From Sulfuriferula sp. AH1 (lineage in GTDB: Bacteria > Pseudomonadota > Gammaproteobacteria > Burkholderiales > Sulfuriferulaceae), in contig NZ_CP021138.1 in NCBI RefSeq assembly GCF_002162035.1, forward strand, positions 62,001-126,000: 64,000 bases of DNA, given 5' to 3'. The position numbers and the translations under genes were made by a program. The notes below the pieces were generated by a model. The model worked only from the letters and a program-made list of their open reading frames with translations. It did no database searches and was not told the DNA's origin. Below are positions 27,812 through 34,978 of this stretch, piece by piece; the first letter of the stretch is position 1, and every line of letters begins with the position of its first letter.

Positions 27812-27948
27812 TTGTCCACGAACCACACGAAAAGCACGAAAACAACGGCCAATTCTATTCAGGCATGGTCTGAATGACGACCAGGGCTCAGACAGCTGGA
27901 GCGCTGCCCGATTTCGCATTTTGCATTGTTCGTGTCTTTAGTGGACAA
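27812..27948. repeat. Imperfect inverted repeat between msrP and lysA
   Basis: TTGTCCACGAACCACACGAA (27812-27831) faces TTCGTGTCTTTAGTGGACAA (27929-27948). The 20-base arms match at 17 positions in inverted orientation, about 97 bases apart. The inner part also has a second CACGAA copy. This looks like a small non-autonomous repeat of the kind scattered in proteobacterial intergenic DNA. No gene lies between the arms. Confidence 0.5.
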
Positions 27949-27978
27949 GGCATCTTGCCCAAGGTTCATCCTGGTGCA

Positions 27979-29211
27979 TCAGCCCAGCACGCGCTCCAGC
28001 GCAAACAGTGCCGGTATCGCTTCGCGTTCCCGCACCAGCGTTACCTTGCCTTCATGCACCATCACTTCGGCGGCACGCGGACGGGTGTTGTAGTTCGAGC
28101 TCATCGACATGCCGTAGGCGCCGGCGGATTTGATCGCCAGCAGATCGCCCTCGGCCAGCGCCAAAGCCCGTTCGTGGCCGAGAAAATCGCCGCTTTCGCA
28201 CACCGGGCCGACAATTTCATACACCGCGGTTGCGTCATCACGCGGATTCACCGGCACGATGGCATGATAAGCATCATATAAAGCCGGGCGCATCAGGTCG
28301 TTCATCGCCGCATCGACGATGGCGAAATTCTTCTCGGTGCCCTGTTTCAGGTATTCCACCCGCGTCAGCAGCACGCCGGCATTGCCCACCAGCGCCCGGC
28401 CCGGCTCCACCAGTATGGTCTGCTTGTGGCCTTCGAGTTTCTGCAGCAGCGCACCGAGATAATCCTGCACCAGCGGCGGGGTTTCATCCTGATAGCAGAT
28501 CCCCAGACCGCCGCCCAAATCCAGATGGTGCAACTCGATACCTTCCAGCGCAAGCTGGTCCACCAGCGTTAGCACGCGGTCCAGCGCATCGGCGAACGGA
28601 CGTGTCTCGGTCAGCTGCGAGCCGATATGACAGTCAATGCCGGTGACGTTCAGGTGCGGCAACGCCGCGGCCAGCCGGTACAGCCGCAATGCGTCTTCGT
28701 GCGCCACGCCGAATTTGTTGCCTTTCAGCCCGGTGGAGATATACGGATGGGTCTTCGCATCGACATCCGGATTGACGCGCAGACTGACCGGCGCGATCCG
28801 GCCCATCTCGCCCGCGACTTCGTTGAGCCGGTACAGCTCGCTCTCCGATTCCACGTTAAAGCACAAAATGCCATGCGCCAGCGCCAGCCGCATTTCGTCG
28901 CTGGTCTTGCCCACACCGGAAAACACCACCTTGCCCGCATCACCGCCCGCTGCCAGCACACGCTGCAGTTCGCCGCCGGAAACGATATCGAAACCCGCGC
29001 CGAGACGGGCAAAGGTGTTCAGTATCGCCAGCGAAGGGTTGGCCTTCACCGCATAACACACCAGATGCTTGCGCGCCTGCAAGGCCTGATCGAAGGCATT
29101 GAATGCCGTCACCAGCGTGGCATGATCGTAGACGTAACAGGGCGTGCCATAAGTTTCCGCAATATGGTTCAAATCTGCGGCATTAAAGGGAGATAAATCA
29201 GTCACATTCAT
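27979..29211 (-). CDS. lysA: Diaminopimelate decarboxylase
   Basis: A 410-residue PLP enzyme of the last lysine-biosynthesis step. It contains the PLP lysine in VCYAVKANPSLAIL (about residue 54), HIGSQL, the glycine loop LDLGGGLGI, EPGRALVGNAG, and the C-terminal GPVCESGDFLGHER with the active-site cysteine. I use ATG 29211 (MNVTDLSPFN), which overlaps the lptM stop in ATGA; a longer reading to 29301 would run through lptM. Confidence 0.96.
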   Translation of the reverse strand: MNVTDLSPFNAADLNHIAETYGTPCYVYDHATLVTAFNAFDQALQARKHLVCYAVKANPSLAILNTFARLGAGFDIVSGGELQRVLAAGGDAGKVVFSGVGKTSDEMRLALAHGILCFNVESESELYRLNEVAGEMGRIAPVSLRVNPDVDAKTHPYISTGLKGNKFGVAHEDALRLYRLAAALPHLNVTGIDCHIGSQLTETRPFADALDRVLTLVDQLALEGIELHHLDLGGGLGICYQDETPPLVQDYLGALLQKLEGHKQTILVEPGRALVGNAGVLLTRVEYLKQGTEKNFAIVDAAMNDLMRPALYDAYHAIVPVNPRDDATAVYEIVGPVCESGDFLGHERALALAEGDLLAIKSAGAYGMSMSSNYNTRPRAAEVMVHEGKVTLVREREAIPALFALERVLG

Positions 29212-29342
29212 GGTTGAGTCGCTTGCGTTTGAGTCGGTTTTTGAGGAAGATACAGTGCGCCTTTGGTGCCGCAGCCTGTCAGCGACAACAGCGCGGCGCA
29301 CAAAATGGCCTGAATAATGTAAGTAAAAGCACGGCGTTGCAT
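29208..29342 (-). CDS. lptM: LptM/YifL-type small lipoprotein
   Basis: A 44-residue lipoprotein: signal peptide MQRRAFTYIIQAILCAALLS, lipobox LTGC (Cys24), then the family motif CGTKGALYLP. LptM helps LptD assemble with correct disulfides in the lipopolysaccharide translocon. Being upstream of lysA (often lysA-dapF) is the conserved context. A longer reading of this frame to 29750 would run antisense through cyaY and is not real. Confidence 0.9.
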   Translation of the reverse strand: MQRRAFTYIIQAILCAALLSLTGCGTKGALYLPQKPTQTQATQP

Positions 29343-29381
29343 ATCAATGTCTTTAATTAACGAACATGAGCGCAGTCTATC

Positions 29382-29699
29382 ATGACAGAAACCGAATTTA
29401 ACCAGCTTACCGACGAAACCTTCCGCCGAATCGAAACCGCCCTTGAAAACGCCGACGGCGATGTGGACTTCGAACTCGCCGCCGGCAACGTCCTCGAAAT
29501 CGACTGCGGCCCCGGCGGCAAGATCATCGTCAACCGCCAGGCCGCCATGCATGAAATGTGGGTTGCCGCCAAATCGGGCGGCTTCCATTATCAATGGACA
29601 GACGACGCCTGGCGCAATTCGCGGGACGGGACCGAGTTGTTGAGCAGTTTGGCGCGGATGATAGAACAGCAGGGTGGGGGGCGGGTTGAGTTTGGATGA
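29382..29699 (+). CDS. cyaY: Frataxin-like iron protein CyaY
   Basis: A 105-residue frataxin homologue (E. coli CyaY 106). The acidic first helix (ETEFNQLTDETFRRIETALE) and the beta-sheet motifs NRQAAMHEMWVAAKSGGFHY and WRNSRDGTELLSSLA are present. It regulates iron-sulfur cluster assembly by the IscS complex. Divergent from lptM-lysA, the standard arrangement. Confidence 0.95.
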   Translation: MTETEFNQLTDETFRRIETALENADGDVDFELAAGNVLEIDCGPGGKIIVNRQAAMHEMWVAAKSGGFHYQWTDDAWRNSRDGTELLSSLARMIEQQGGGRVEFG

Positions 29700-29768
29700 A
29701 TGCGGCTTTGATTTATTTACATAGACACCGAACAGGCACCTAAATAACATTAGCTTTATCGAGGAAAT

Positions 29769-30299
29769 ATGAGCCTTACAGACATCCTAATGATCACTGC
29801 TACGGCACTCAGCCCTCTCATCGCAGTTCAAGTAACGCGATATTTAGATGACCGGAACGAAGAGCGTGGAAGAAAACTCCAAATCTTCAAAATTTTGATG
29901 GCTACGCGAGCATACACGCTCGCGCCATCCCACGTGGAAGCTCTCAATAGAATTGATCTTGAATTCTCATCCAAGCGCAGGCAAGAAAAAGCCGTTTTAG
30001 ATATATGGCAGCAATACCTTGATCACCTAGGAAACAAAACCATGCAACCCGATGCATGGGCTGATAAACGTGTTGATTTGTTGGTTGACCTACTTCATGC
30101 AATGGGGCATGCGCTCGATTATGACTTCAACAAAACTCAAATCAAAAATGGCACATATGCGCCTGTCGCTCATGGACGAATCGAAGAAGAGCAAGAGAAA
30201 ATACGTCAGTTCGCCATAGAATTGCTTGAAGGCAAACGCGTTCTACCAATGTATGTAACTAATTTTCCCAATCAAAATACACCCGACCAAAGCCCGTAG
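29769..30299 (+). CDS. DUF6680-like protein, accessory
   Basis: A 176-residue protein of unknown function. One N-terminal membrane helix (LTDILMITATALSPLIAVQV) is followed by a soluble region with ILMATRAYTLAPSHVEALNR and IWQQYLDHLGNK, segments I associate with DUF6680. The base composition is visibly more AT-rich than the neighbours, and the last codons run into a triplicate 7-base repeat. It lies beside a putative antitoxin-type regulator and two copies of a 36-bp repeat, so it may have been acquired as a small islet. Role unknown. Confidence 0.6.
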   Translation: MSLTDILMITATALSPLIAVQVTRYLDDRNEERGRKLQIFKILMATRAYTLAPSHVEALNRIDLEFSSKRRQEKAVLDIWQQYLDHLGNKTMQPDAWADKRVDLLVDLLHAMGHALDYDFNKTQIKNGTYAPVAHGRIEEEQEKIRQFAIELLEGKRVLPMYVTNFPNQNTPDQSP

Positions 30300-30311
30300 C
30301 CCGTAGCCCGT
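30291..30311. repeat. Three tandem copies of AGCCCGT
   Basis: Three exact 7-base units in a row. The stop codon of the upstream gene (TAG, 30297-30299) lies within it, and the 36-bp dispersed repeat follows directly. Confidence 0.75.
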
Positions 30312-30344
30312 AGGATGGGTAGAGCAAAGCGAAACCCATCAATT
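30309..30344 (+). repeat. 36-bp dispersed repeat, copy 1
   Basis: Starts CGTAGGATGGGTAGAGCAAA and ends ACCCATCAATT. GATGGGT and ACCCATC inside it can pair as a 7-bp hairpin. The same 36 bases recur exactly at 30766-30801 in the same orientation. Elements of this type are common intergenic repeats in proteobacteria. Confidence 0.85.
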
Positions 30345-30381
30345 GCCTAATTGTAGCAATGCAGAACCGCCAATGTTTTTC

Positions 30382-30741
30382 CTAAGCCGCTAAAATCTCG
30401 AATTCTGTAGCCTTGGCAACCGGACGCACATGCTTATTTTCCCTGTTGAGCTCCACAAAGCCATAACTCGCCAAGGTTTTCAGGGTTCTCGATAAATTGC
30501 TGGGTTTTCTCCCGGTCATTTCGGCCAGCACCTTCATGGATTCAGGTTTCGTTTCCTGAATCACATGCAACAGCGCACGGTTTTCATCACTCAAAACCTC
30601 AGCAACTGATTTGATGGAAGTAAACCATATCTTTGGTTCACTGCGTTTGGGTTTATATTCACCGCGCGCGATAGCCAAAACCCGTTCACGAATTTTTTCT
30701 TGCGACATAATGCCTATCGTTACCGCTTTCATTACTTTCAT
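30382..30741 (-). CDS. Winged-helix DNA-binding protein, HVO_A0114/TumA-like
   Basis: A 119-residue protein with a MarR-like winged helix in its C-terminal half (SDENRALLHVIQETKPESMK, then TGRKPSNLSRTLKTLASYGF). This is the HVO_A0114-type family, whose members are often the antitoxin/repressor of a TumE (DUF6516) toxin. No such toxin is next to it here, so it may be an orphan or remnant. The gene lies between two identical 36-bp repeats. Start codon choice is open: ATG at 30741, or internal ATGs (MKAVTIG; MSQEKI). Confidence 0.65.
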   Translation of the reverse strand: MKVMKAVTIGIMSQEKIRERVLAIARGEYKPKRSEPKIWFTSIKSVAEVLSDENRALLHVIQETKPESMKVLAEMTGRKPSNLSRTLKTLASYGFVELNRENKHVRPVAKATEFEILAA

Positions 30742-30765
30742 CCTTTTCTATGTGCCTCAAAAGCT

Positions 30766-30801
30766 CGTAGGATGGGTAGAGCAAAGCGAAACCCATCAAT
30801 T
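30766..30801 (+). repeat. 36-bp dispersed repeat, copy 2
   Basis: Identical to 30309-30344 over all 36 bases and in the same orientation. The last bases lie just outside the end of the NrsF gene. Confidence 0.85.
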
Positions 30802-30809
30802 CCCAACCC

Positions 30810-31445
30810 TCACCACCGCAACAGCACCTTCCCCAGCCACACTCCCAGCAACGCCACCACGATCATAGGCACATAATGCCACTCGATCACGTGCATGATG
30901 GAATTGGTCTGTTCCGACAACCTGAGCGTAATGGCACCAATGCTGAACGCTGCAAGCATGACCACGACGCCGGCAGAACGGCGATGGGTACTGGCGAGCC
31001 GGCGCATGCTGTAGAACATCCAGGCGGCGGGCAGCAGGGCGAGCACGGCGATGGTGAGTGAGCACTCGAAGCTGTGTACGGGCGGCGGGGCGGGGGGATT
31101 ATCGGCCTGCCAGGCGAGGAAGATCACGCCGATGAACAGCACAAACATGACGATAGGTGCCAGCACCAGACGGCTGTGCTGGTACATGTCCGGGAACGCG
31201 AGCAGGGTGGCGCTCAGCGCGGTGGTAGCGACGATGCCGATCAGCAGCAATATCTCTGCGGCAAACAGGCCATTATGCAATGCCGCCAGCAAGTCCGGGC
31301 GCACACCGAGAATTACCAGCGACAGCGCAATATACACCGCCGCGACGCCCATCCATTTCAGCCACAGGCGCAACGGGCTGGGTGCCGATTGTACCTGCCC
31401 GGCATCCTGCACCAGGCTGGCTATGTGTTTTTCCATTGCGTTCAT
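30810..31445 (-). CDS. nrsF: NrsF-type anti-sigma factor (DUF1109)
   Basis: A 211-residue membrane protein with a short cytoplasmic N-terminus and about six helices, matching the DUF1109/NrsF family (VHSFECSLTIAVL and the C-terminal HVIEWHYVPMIVVALLG). NrsF sequesters sigma-F at the membrane and releases it on oxidative or metal stress. The start ATG follows the sigma stop directly (TAAATG), so the two are coupled. Only one cysteine is visible (in FECSL); Caulobacter NrsF is reported to use two, so a simple intramolecular disulfide switch is unlikely here. Confidence 0.85.
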   Translation of the reverse strand: MNAMEKHIASLVQDAGQVQSAPSPLRLWLKWMGVAAVYIALSLVILGVRPDLLAALHNGLFAAEILLLIGIVATTALSATLLAFPDMYQHSRLVLAPIVMFVLFIGVIFLAWQADNPPAPPPVHSFECSLTIAVLALLPAAWMFYSMRRLASTHRRSAGVVVMLAAFSIGAITLRLSEQTNSIMHVIEWHYVPMIVVALLGVWLGKVLLRW

Positions 31446-31985
31446 TTATCTGGTCAACTTCGCTCTCAAAATTTTATAGGCGCGAAAAGCTGCGACCTTT
31501 ACTGCGGATTCCTGCATGCCTGTCTTTACCGCGACTTCCTTCGCGGTATAGCCGTCCTGATGCATCAGCTCCAGAATTATCGCCTGTTTCTCCGGCAACT
31601 GATTCACCTCTCCGCTTATTGATTCGTAGGTAAAATCGAAATTGGTTACATGTTCGGGCAAACTATTCTCGACTTCGGATAAGTCGGTCGCGTCCCTGAG
31701 CCGGTCGGCATAGTAGGTGCGCAAATAATCCTGCAGGCGAAAATTGGCGATGGCGAATACCCACGGCTTGTATGGGCGCTTGCCGTCGTAGGTGTGACGG
31801 GCTTTATGGATGGAGACGAGGATTTCCTGCAACAGGTCGTCGACATCGCTGGCGGTATTGAGGCGCTTTGCCAGATAGGGCCGGATGAAGCGCGAAGTTT
31901 CCCGCAACAGGTCGGCATAGGCGTGTTTGTCGCCTGCCAGCGCCTGCTGCATCAACATTTCCAGAGAAACGGTTTTTTCTGTCAC
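31446..31985 (-). CDS. sigF: ECF sigma factor, sigma-F type
   Basis: A 179-residue two-domain ECF sigma factor. Region 2 contains DVDDLLQEILVSIHKARHTY and KPWVFAIANFRLQDYLR; region 4 contains LPEKQAIILELMHQDGYTAK and MQESAVKVAAFRAYKILRA. I chose GTG at 31985 because GAGG lies 6 bases upstream; a TTG at 32000 in the same frame has no such site. It is coupled to nrsF and divergent from msrA. In Azospira and Caulobacter, sigma-F/NrsF pairs control periplasmic methionine sulfoxide repair and related genes. A GTAAC/TGAAT candidate autoregulatory promoter lies upstream. Confidence 0.88.
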   Translation of the reverse strand: MTEKTVSLEMLMQQALAGDKHAYADLLRETSRFIRPYLAKRLNTASDVDDLLQEILVSIHKARHTYDGKRPYKPWVFAIANFRLQDYLRTYYADRLRDATDLSEVENSLPEHVTNFDFTYESISGEVNQLPEKQAIILELMHQDGYTAKEVAVKTGMQESAVKVAAFRAYKILRAKLTR

Positions 31986-32092
31986 GCCAGCCTCGACCAA
32001 TTAAGCCGATTTCATTCTACCCGAATCTGCCTGCGCATTGCATTAACCGGAAAATGCGGGAAGTCCATTAAAGACACCAGCGACACCAAAAT

Positions 32093-32118
32093 ATTCAATG
32101 CAAATGCCGAGCCGTTAC
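32093..32118 (-). promoter_or_regulatory. Candidate sigma-F promoter facing sigF
   Basis: On the minus strand GTAAC (32118-32114) is followed after 16 bases by TGAAT (32097-32093), resembling the sigma-F motif GTAACC-N16-CGAA with one base shorter spacing and one mismatch. It would give autoregulation with a leader of about 100 bases. Confidence 0.45.
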
Positions 32119-32143
32119 CCGAAAACAAAAATTTATTCGGGCT

Positions 32144-32170
32144 GTAACTTTTTTCCAGCGTGCCGCGAAT
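32144..32170 (+). promoter_or_regulatory. Candidate sigma-F promoter of the msrA operon
   Basis: GTAACT (32144-32149), 16 bases, CGAAT (32166-32170). This equals the reported Caulobacter sigma-F motif GTAACC-N16-CGAA except for one base. It ends 50 bases before the msrA start codon. Confidence 0.65.
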
Positions 32171-32220
32171 CAATGAGTAACCGCGGTTGTGTTTACCGCA
32201 CGTGAGGAAAGGACACAGCC

Positions 32221-32900
32221 ATGCATACCCATATTCGTGCAAGCCTGCTGAGAAAACTCGGCAGGCTTGCAATAACCGCAATACTGGCAAGTGGCCCGGC
32301 CATGGCCGATGGCCAGACTCGCAGCCTGCCTGATCCGCTCAAGAATATTGCAGGCGCGACCTTGTCGAATCCGCAAACTGTCGTTCTGGCAGGCGGCTGT
32401 TTCTGGGTGTCGAAGGTGTGTTCAGACATGTCAAAGGTGTCGTCAGCGCCACCTCGGGCTATGCTGGCGGTCAGGCTGACACTGCCAGCTACTTTCAGGT
32501 CAGCCGGGGGAATACCGGTCATGCCGAATCGGTGAAAGTGGTATATGACCCCAAACAGATTTCCTACGGGCAATTGCTCAAGATTTTTTTCTCGGTAGTG
32601 CTCGACCCTACCGAGCTGAATTATCAGGGTCCGGATCACGGCACGCAATACCGTTCGGTGATTTTTGCGACCAATGATGCCCAGCGCCGAGTCGCGCTCG
32701 ACTATATCAATCAGCTGCAAACCATGAAGCTGTACCCGGCGCCGATTGTGACTCAGGTCACCATGCTGCCTGCTTTCTATCCCGCCGAGACTTACCACCA
32801 GAACTATCTGGCGTTGCACCCGGATCAGCCCTATATCATGTACAACGATTTGCCCAAGCTGACCCATCTGCGCGAGCAGTTCCCGAAAGTCTATCAATGA
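32221..32900 (+). pseudogene. msrA: Exported peptide-methionine (S)-S-oxide reductase MsrA, one-base frameshift as read
   Basis: The N-terminal frame encodes a signal peptide (about 1-29, ending GPAMAD) and the start of the MsrA domain up to VVLAGGCFW with catalytic Cys60. It then shifts frame. The second frame continues VFRHVKGVVSATSGYAGG ... AESVKVVYDPKQISYGQLL and LDPTELNYQGPDHGTQYRS. The break is at GGG 32405-32407: one more G restores GGCFWGVEGVFRHVKG, exactly the family sequence, and a protein of about 226 residues. MsrA reduces S-methionine sulfoxide; here it would act in the periplasm. It overlaps the next gene by 4 bases. A sequencing error is likely. Confidence 0.9.
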
Positions 32901-33490
32901 GCCGCGCGGATATTGTTCACCCCTTGTGGCTGCGCATGACCCATTGGCTCAATGCGCTGGCGGTGGTGCTGATGGTAATGAGCGGCTGGAAAATCTACAA
33001 CGCGTCGCCCATTTTCGCCTTCCGCTTTCCCGATGACATTACGCTTGGCGGCTGGCTGGGCGGCGCCTTGCTCTGGCATTTCTTTGCGATGTGGCTGCTG
33101 GTGGGCAATGGCATCATTTATCTGGCTACGAATCTGGCAACCGGCAGGCTCCGGCGCAAGTTCTTTCCAATCTCACCCAGAGCCGTGCTGGCTGATGTAT
33201 TAGCGGCAGTGAAAGGCCGGCTCGCTCATACCGACCTGCGCCAGTACAACCAGCCGCAGAAACTCGCCTATCTGTTTATCGTTGTCGACGTAGCGCTGCT
33301 GGTACTGTCCGGGCTGGTGATATGGAAATCGGTGCAATTCCCGCTGCTGCGCGAGCTGATGGGCGGCTACGACAACGCACGCATCGTACATTTCTCGGCG
33401 ATGTCGGCACTGGTGGCCGTGGTGACGGTGCATCTGGTCATGGTGGCATTGATACCGCGCACCTTGTTGTTAATGATCCGCGGCCGCTAA
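32897..33490 (+). CDS. Cytochrome b561-domain membrane protein (YedZ1-like)
   Basis: A 197-residue membrane protein with four helices. Candidate haem-b histidines are in LWLRMTHWLNALAV, LLWHFFAMWLLVGNGI, ARIVHFSAMSALVAV and VTVHLVMVAL. This is the Ni-Fe hydrogenase/cytochrome b561-type fold rather than MsrQ. In Azospira suillum an analogous protein, YedZ1, lies beside the molybdoenzyme YedY1 and is taken as its electron donor. ATGA overlap with msrA and a 10-base gap to the next gene support the operon. Confidence 0.82.
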   Translation: MSRADIVHPLWLRMTHWLNALAVVLMVMSGWKIYNASPIFAFRFPDDITLGGWLGGALLWHFFAMWLLVGNGIIYLATNLATGRLRRKFFPISPRAVLADVLAAVKGRLAHTDLRQYNQPQKLAYLFIVVDVALLVLSGLVIWKSVQFPLLRELMGGYDNARIVHFSAMSALVAVVTVHLVMVALIPRTLLLMIRGR

Positions 33491-33500
33491 GGGAGAAGCC

Positions 33501-34274
33501 ATGTTCAAACCGAAAAAGATCCGGTTACTCGACGAACCCGCCGTGGTTAAAGCCGCGCTGCAGGCTTTGCCGCAACCGTCGCGCCGCCTGTTCCTGCAAC
33601 GGGGGCTGACGCTGGGCGGTCTGTCATTGCTGACCGGCTGCACACTGAGCGATGAAGGCTCCGTCGAGCAGGCATTGATGCGGGTGTCACAATTCAACGA
33701 CAAGGTACAGGCCTGGCTATTCGACCCCAACAAGCTGGCGCCCGCTTACCCGGAATCGACGATTACCCGGCCGTTCCCGTTCAATGCCTATTACGGTATC
33801 GGAGATGTACCTGAGATAGACGGCAGTAGCTACCAGCTCGAACTCAGCGGCATGATCGCCGACCGGCGACCATGGACGCTGGCGCAACTGCACCAGCTGC
33901 CGCAAACCAGCCAGGTGACGCGCCATATCTGCGTGGAAGGCTGGAGCGCGATAGGCAAATGGGGCGGTGTGCCGTTCGCGACTTTCCTCAAGCGCATCGG
34001 CGCCGACCTGTCAGCCAAATATGTTGGCTTCAAATGCGCCGACGATTATTACACCAGCATCGACATGCCGACGGCGCTGCATGCGCAGACGCAGCTCACT
34101 CTGACTTACGACGGGCAGACACTGCCGGCGCAGTACGGCTACCCGATGAAATTGCGTATCCCCACCAAGCTGGGCTACAAGAATCCGAAACATATCCAAG
34201 CGATTTACGTGACTAACGTCTATCCCAGCGGCTATTGGGAAGACCAGGGTTACAACTGGTTCGGCGGCAGCTGA
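33501..34274 (+). CDS. Tat-exported molybdopterin oxidoreductase, YedY1-type methionine sulfoxide reductase
   Basis: A 257-residue sulfite-oxidase-fold enzyme. It has a twin-arginine motif SRRLFLQ (27-33) and then a lipobox LLTGC (Cys47), so it is predicted to be a Tat-exported lipoprotein. The molybdopterin cysteine is in RHICVEGWSAIG (Cys144). The C-terminus (PTKLGYKNPKHIQAIYV) is typical. It differs from the MsrP at 26844 and matches the YedY1 group that repairs methionine sulfoxide in a methionine-rich peptide. A ribosome-binding site (GGGAGAAG) precedes the ATG. Confidence 0.88.
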   Translation: MFKPKKIRLLDEPAVVKAALQALPQPSRRLFLQRGLTLGGLSLLTGCTLSDEGSVEQALMRVSQFNDKVQAWLFDPNKLAPAYPESTITRPFPFNAYYGIGDVPEIDGSSYQLELSGMIADRRPWTLAQLHQLPQTSQVTRHICVEGWSAIGKWGGVPFATFLKRIGADLSAKYVGFKCADDYYTSIDMPTALHAQTQLTLTYDGQTLPAQYGYPMKLRIPTKLGYKNPKHIQAIYVTNVYPSGYWEDQGYNWFGGS

Positions 34275-34332
34275 GCGTTCAGCGGCCCTGATATGCGGCA
34301 ATATCGCCGCTTTTACTATGGAGAGAACTGAT

Positions 34333-34572
34333 ATGCGTAAATTATTTGCCACCCTGATTGCCGGCGGACTGTTATTGGCAGGTGCCCAGACTTTTGCCGA
34401 CGACATGATGAAAAACGACAGCATGGACAAACCGGCCATGGCCAAAGACGAAATGAAGAAGGATAGCATGGCGCATGATGGTATGAAGGCGAAAAAATCT
34501 CATGCCAAAAAAGCCATGGACAAGGACGGGATGAAAAAGGACGATATGAGTAAAGACTCTATGGCAAAATAA
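34333..34572 (+). CDS. Methionine-rich periplasmic peptide, MrpX-like
   Basis: A 79-residue protein: signal peptide MRKLFATLIAGGLLLAGAQT plus FA, then a low-complexity mature part of 57 residues with 11 methionines in repeats like KDSMAHDGMK and KDGMKKDDMSKDSMAK, spaced about every 5 residues and surrounded by Lys and Asp. MrpX of Azospira suillum is such a sacrificial peptide: methionines scavenge hypochlorite and are recycled by YedY1. I chose ATG 34333 (GGAGAG 7 bases upstream) over an ATG at 34318. Direct downstream position from the YedY1-like gene supports the call. Confidence 0.8.
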   Translation: MRKLFATLIAGGLLLAGAQTFADDMMKNDSMDKPAMAKDEMKKDSMAHDGMKAKKSHAKKAMDKDGMKKDDMSKDSMAK

Positions 34573-34671
34573 AGAACGCGCCCGCCATCGACATTCCATA
34601 AAATATCGGTTGCGGGCTAAACTAGCCGGTTTATCCCGCTCCCACACACCCGCTTCAAATTTGGAAAAAAC

Positions 34672-34971
34672 ATGAACACAAAATCCACCCTCGCCCTCAC
34701 GCTTGGCTCCGCTTTCATTGCAACGGCGGGCATGAACCCGGCCGCACAGGCCGCACAGAATCCTTTCGTGATGCAAACGCTGGACAAAGGCTACATGACG
34801 GCTGAAGCCGATACCGTCAAAAGCGGTAAGGCCGCGGAAATGAACTGCGGCGCGAGCATGAATATGGGCGGCAGCAAAAAAGCCATAGAGCAGAAGACGC
34901 CCAAAGCCGTCAGCGCCAAACCCGCTGTCGATAAAAAATCGGCCGAAGCCAAATGCGGTGCGGCCAAGTAA
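34672..34971 (+). CDS. HvfA/bufferin-like RiPP metallophore precursor
   Basis: A 99-residue precursor. The signal peptide ends near PAAQA (about residue 27). The mature start [13 protein letters not shown] is typical of the HvfA/BufA2 family. Modified-cysteine motifs in the family are EGKCG; here only two related ones are present, EMNCG (Cys59) and EAKCG (Cys95), about 36 residues apart, with a Lys/Ala-rich linker. In the family, the MNIO enzyme converts such cysteines to oxazolone-thioamides that bind copper. The maturation genes follow within 10 bases. The 99-base gap upstream holds only a short GGCTA/TAGCC hairpin; no separate sigma-F box was seen. Confidence 0.75.
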   Translation: MNTKSTLALTLGSAFIATAGMNPAAQAAQNPFVMQTLDKGYMTAEADTVKSGKAAEMNCGASMNMGGSKKAIEQKTPKAVSAKPAVDKKSAEAKCGAAK

Positions 34972-34978
34972 TACGCTG

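Noticed and set aside
29343-29750. Long upstream extension of the lptM frame
   Set aside because: It runs antisense through cyaY; the lipoprotein signal begins at ATG 29342.
30291-30344. Possible CRISPR-like repeats
   Set aside because: There are only two copies of the 36-bp repeat in the window, far apart with a gene between; no spacers or cas genes.
32174-32200. Third possible sigma-F box, GTAACC at about 32177
   Set aside because: At the expected spacing the -10 reads CACG, not CGAA, so it was not counted.
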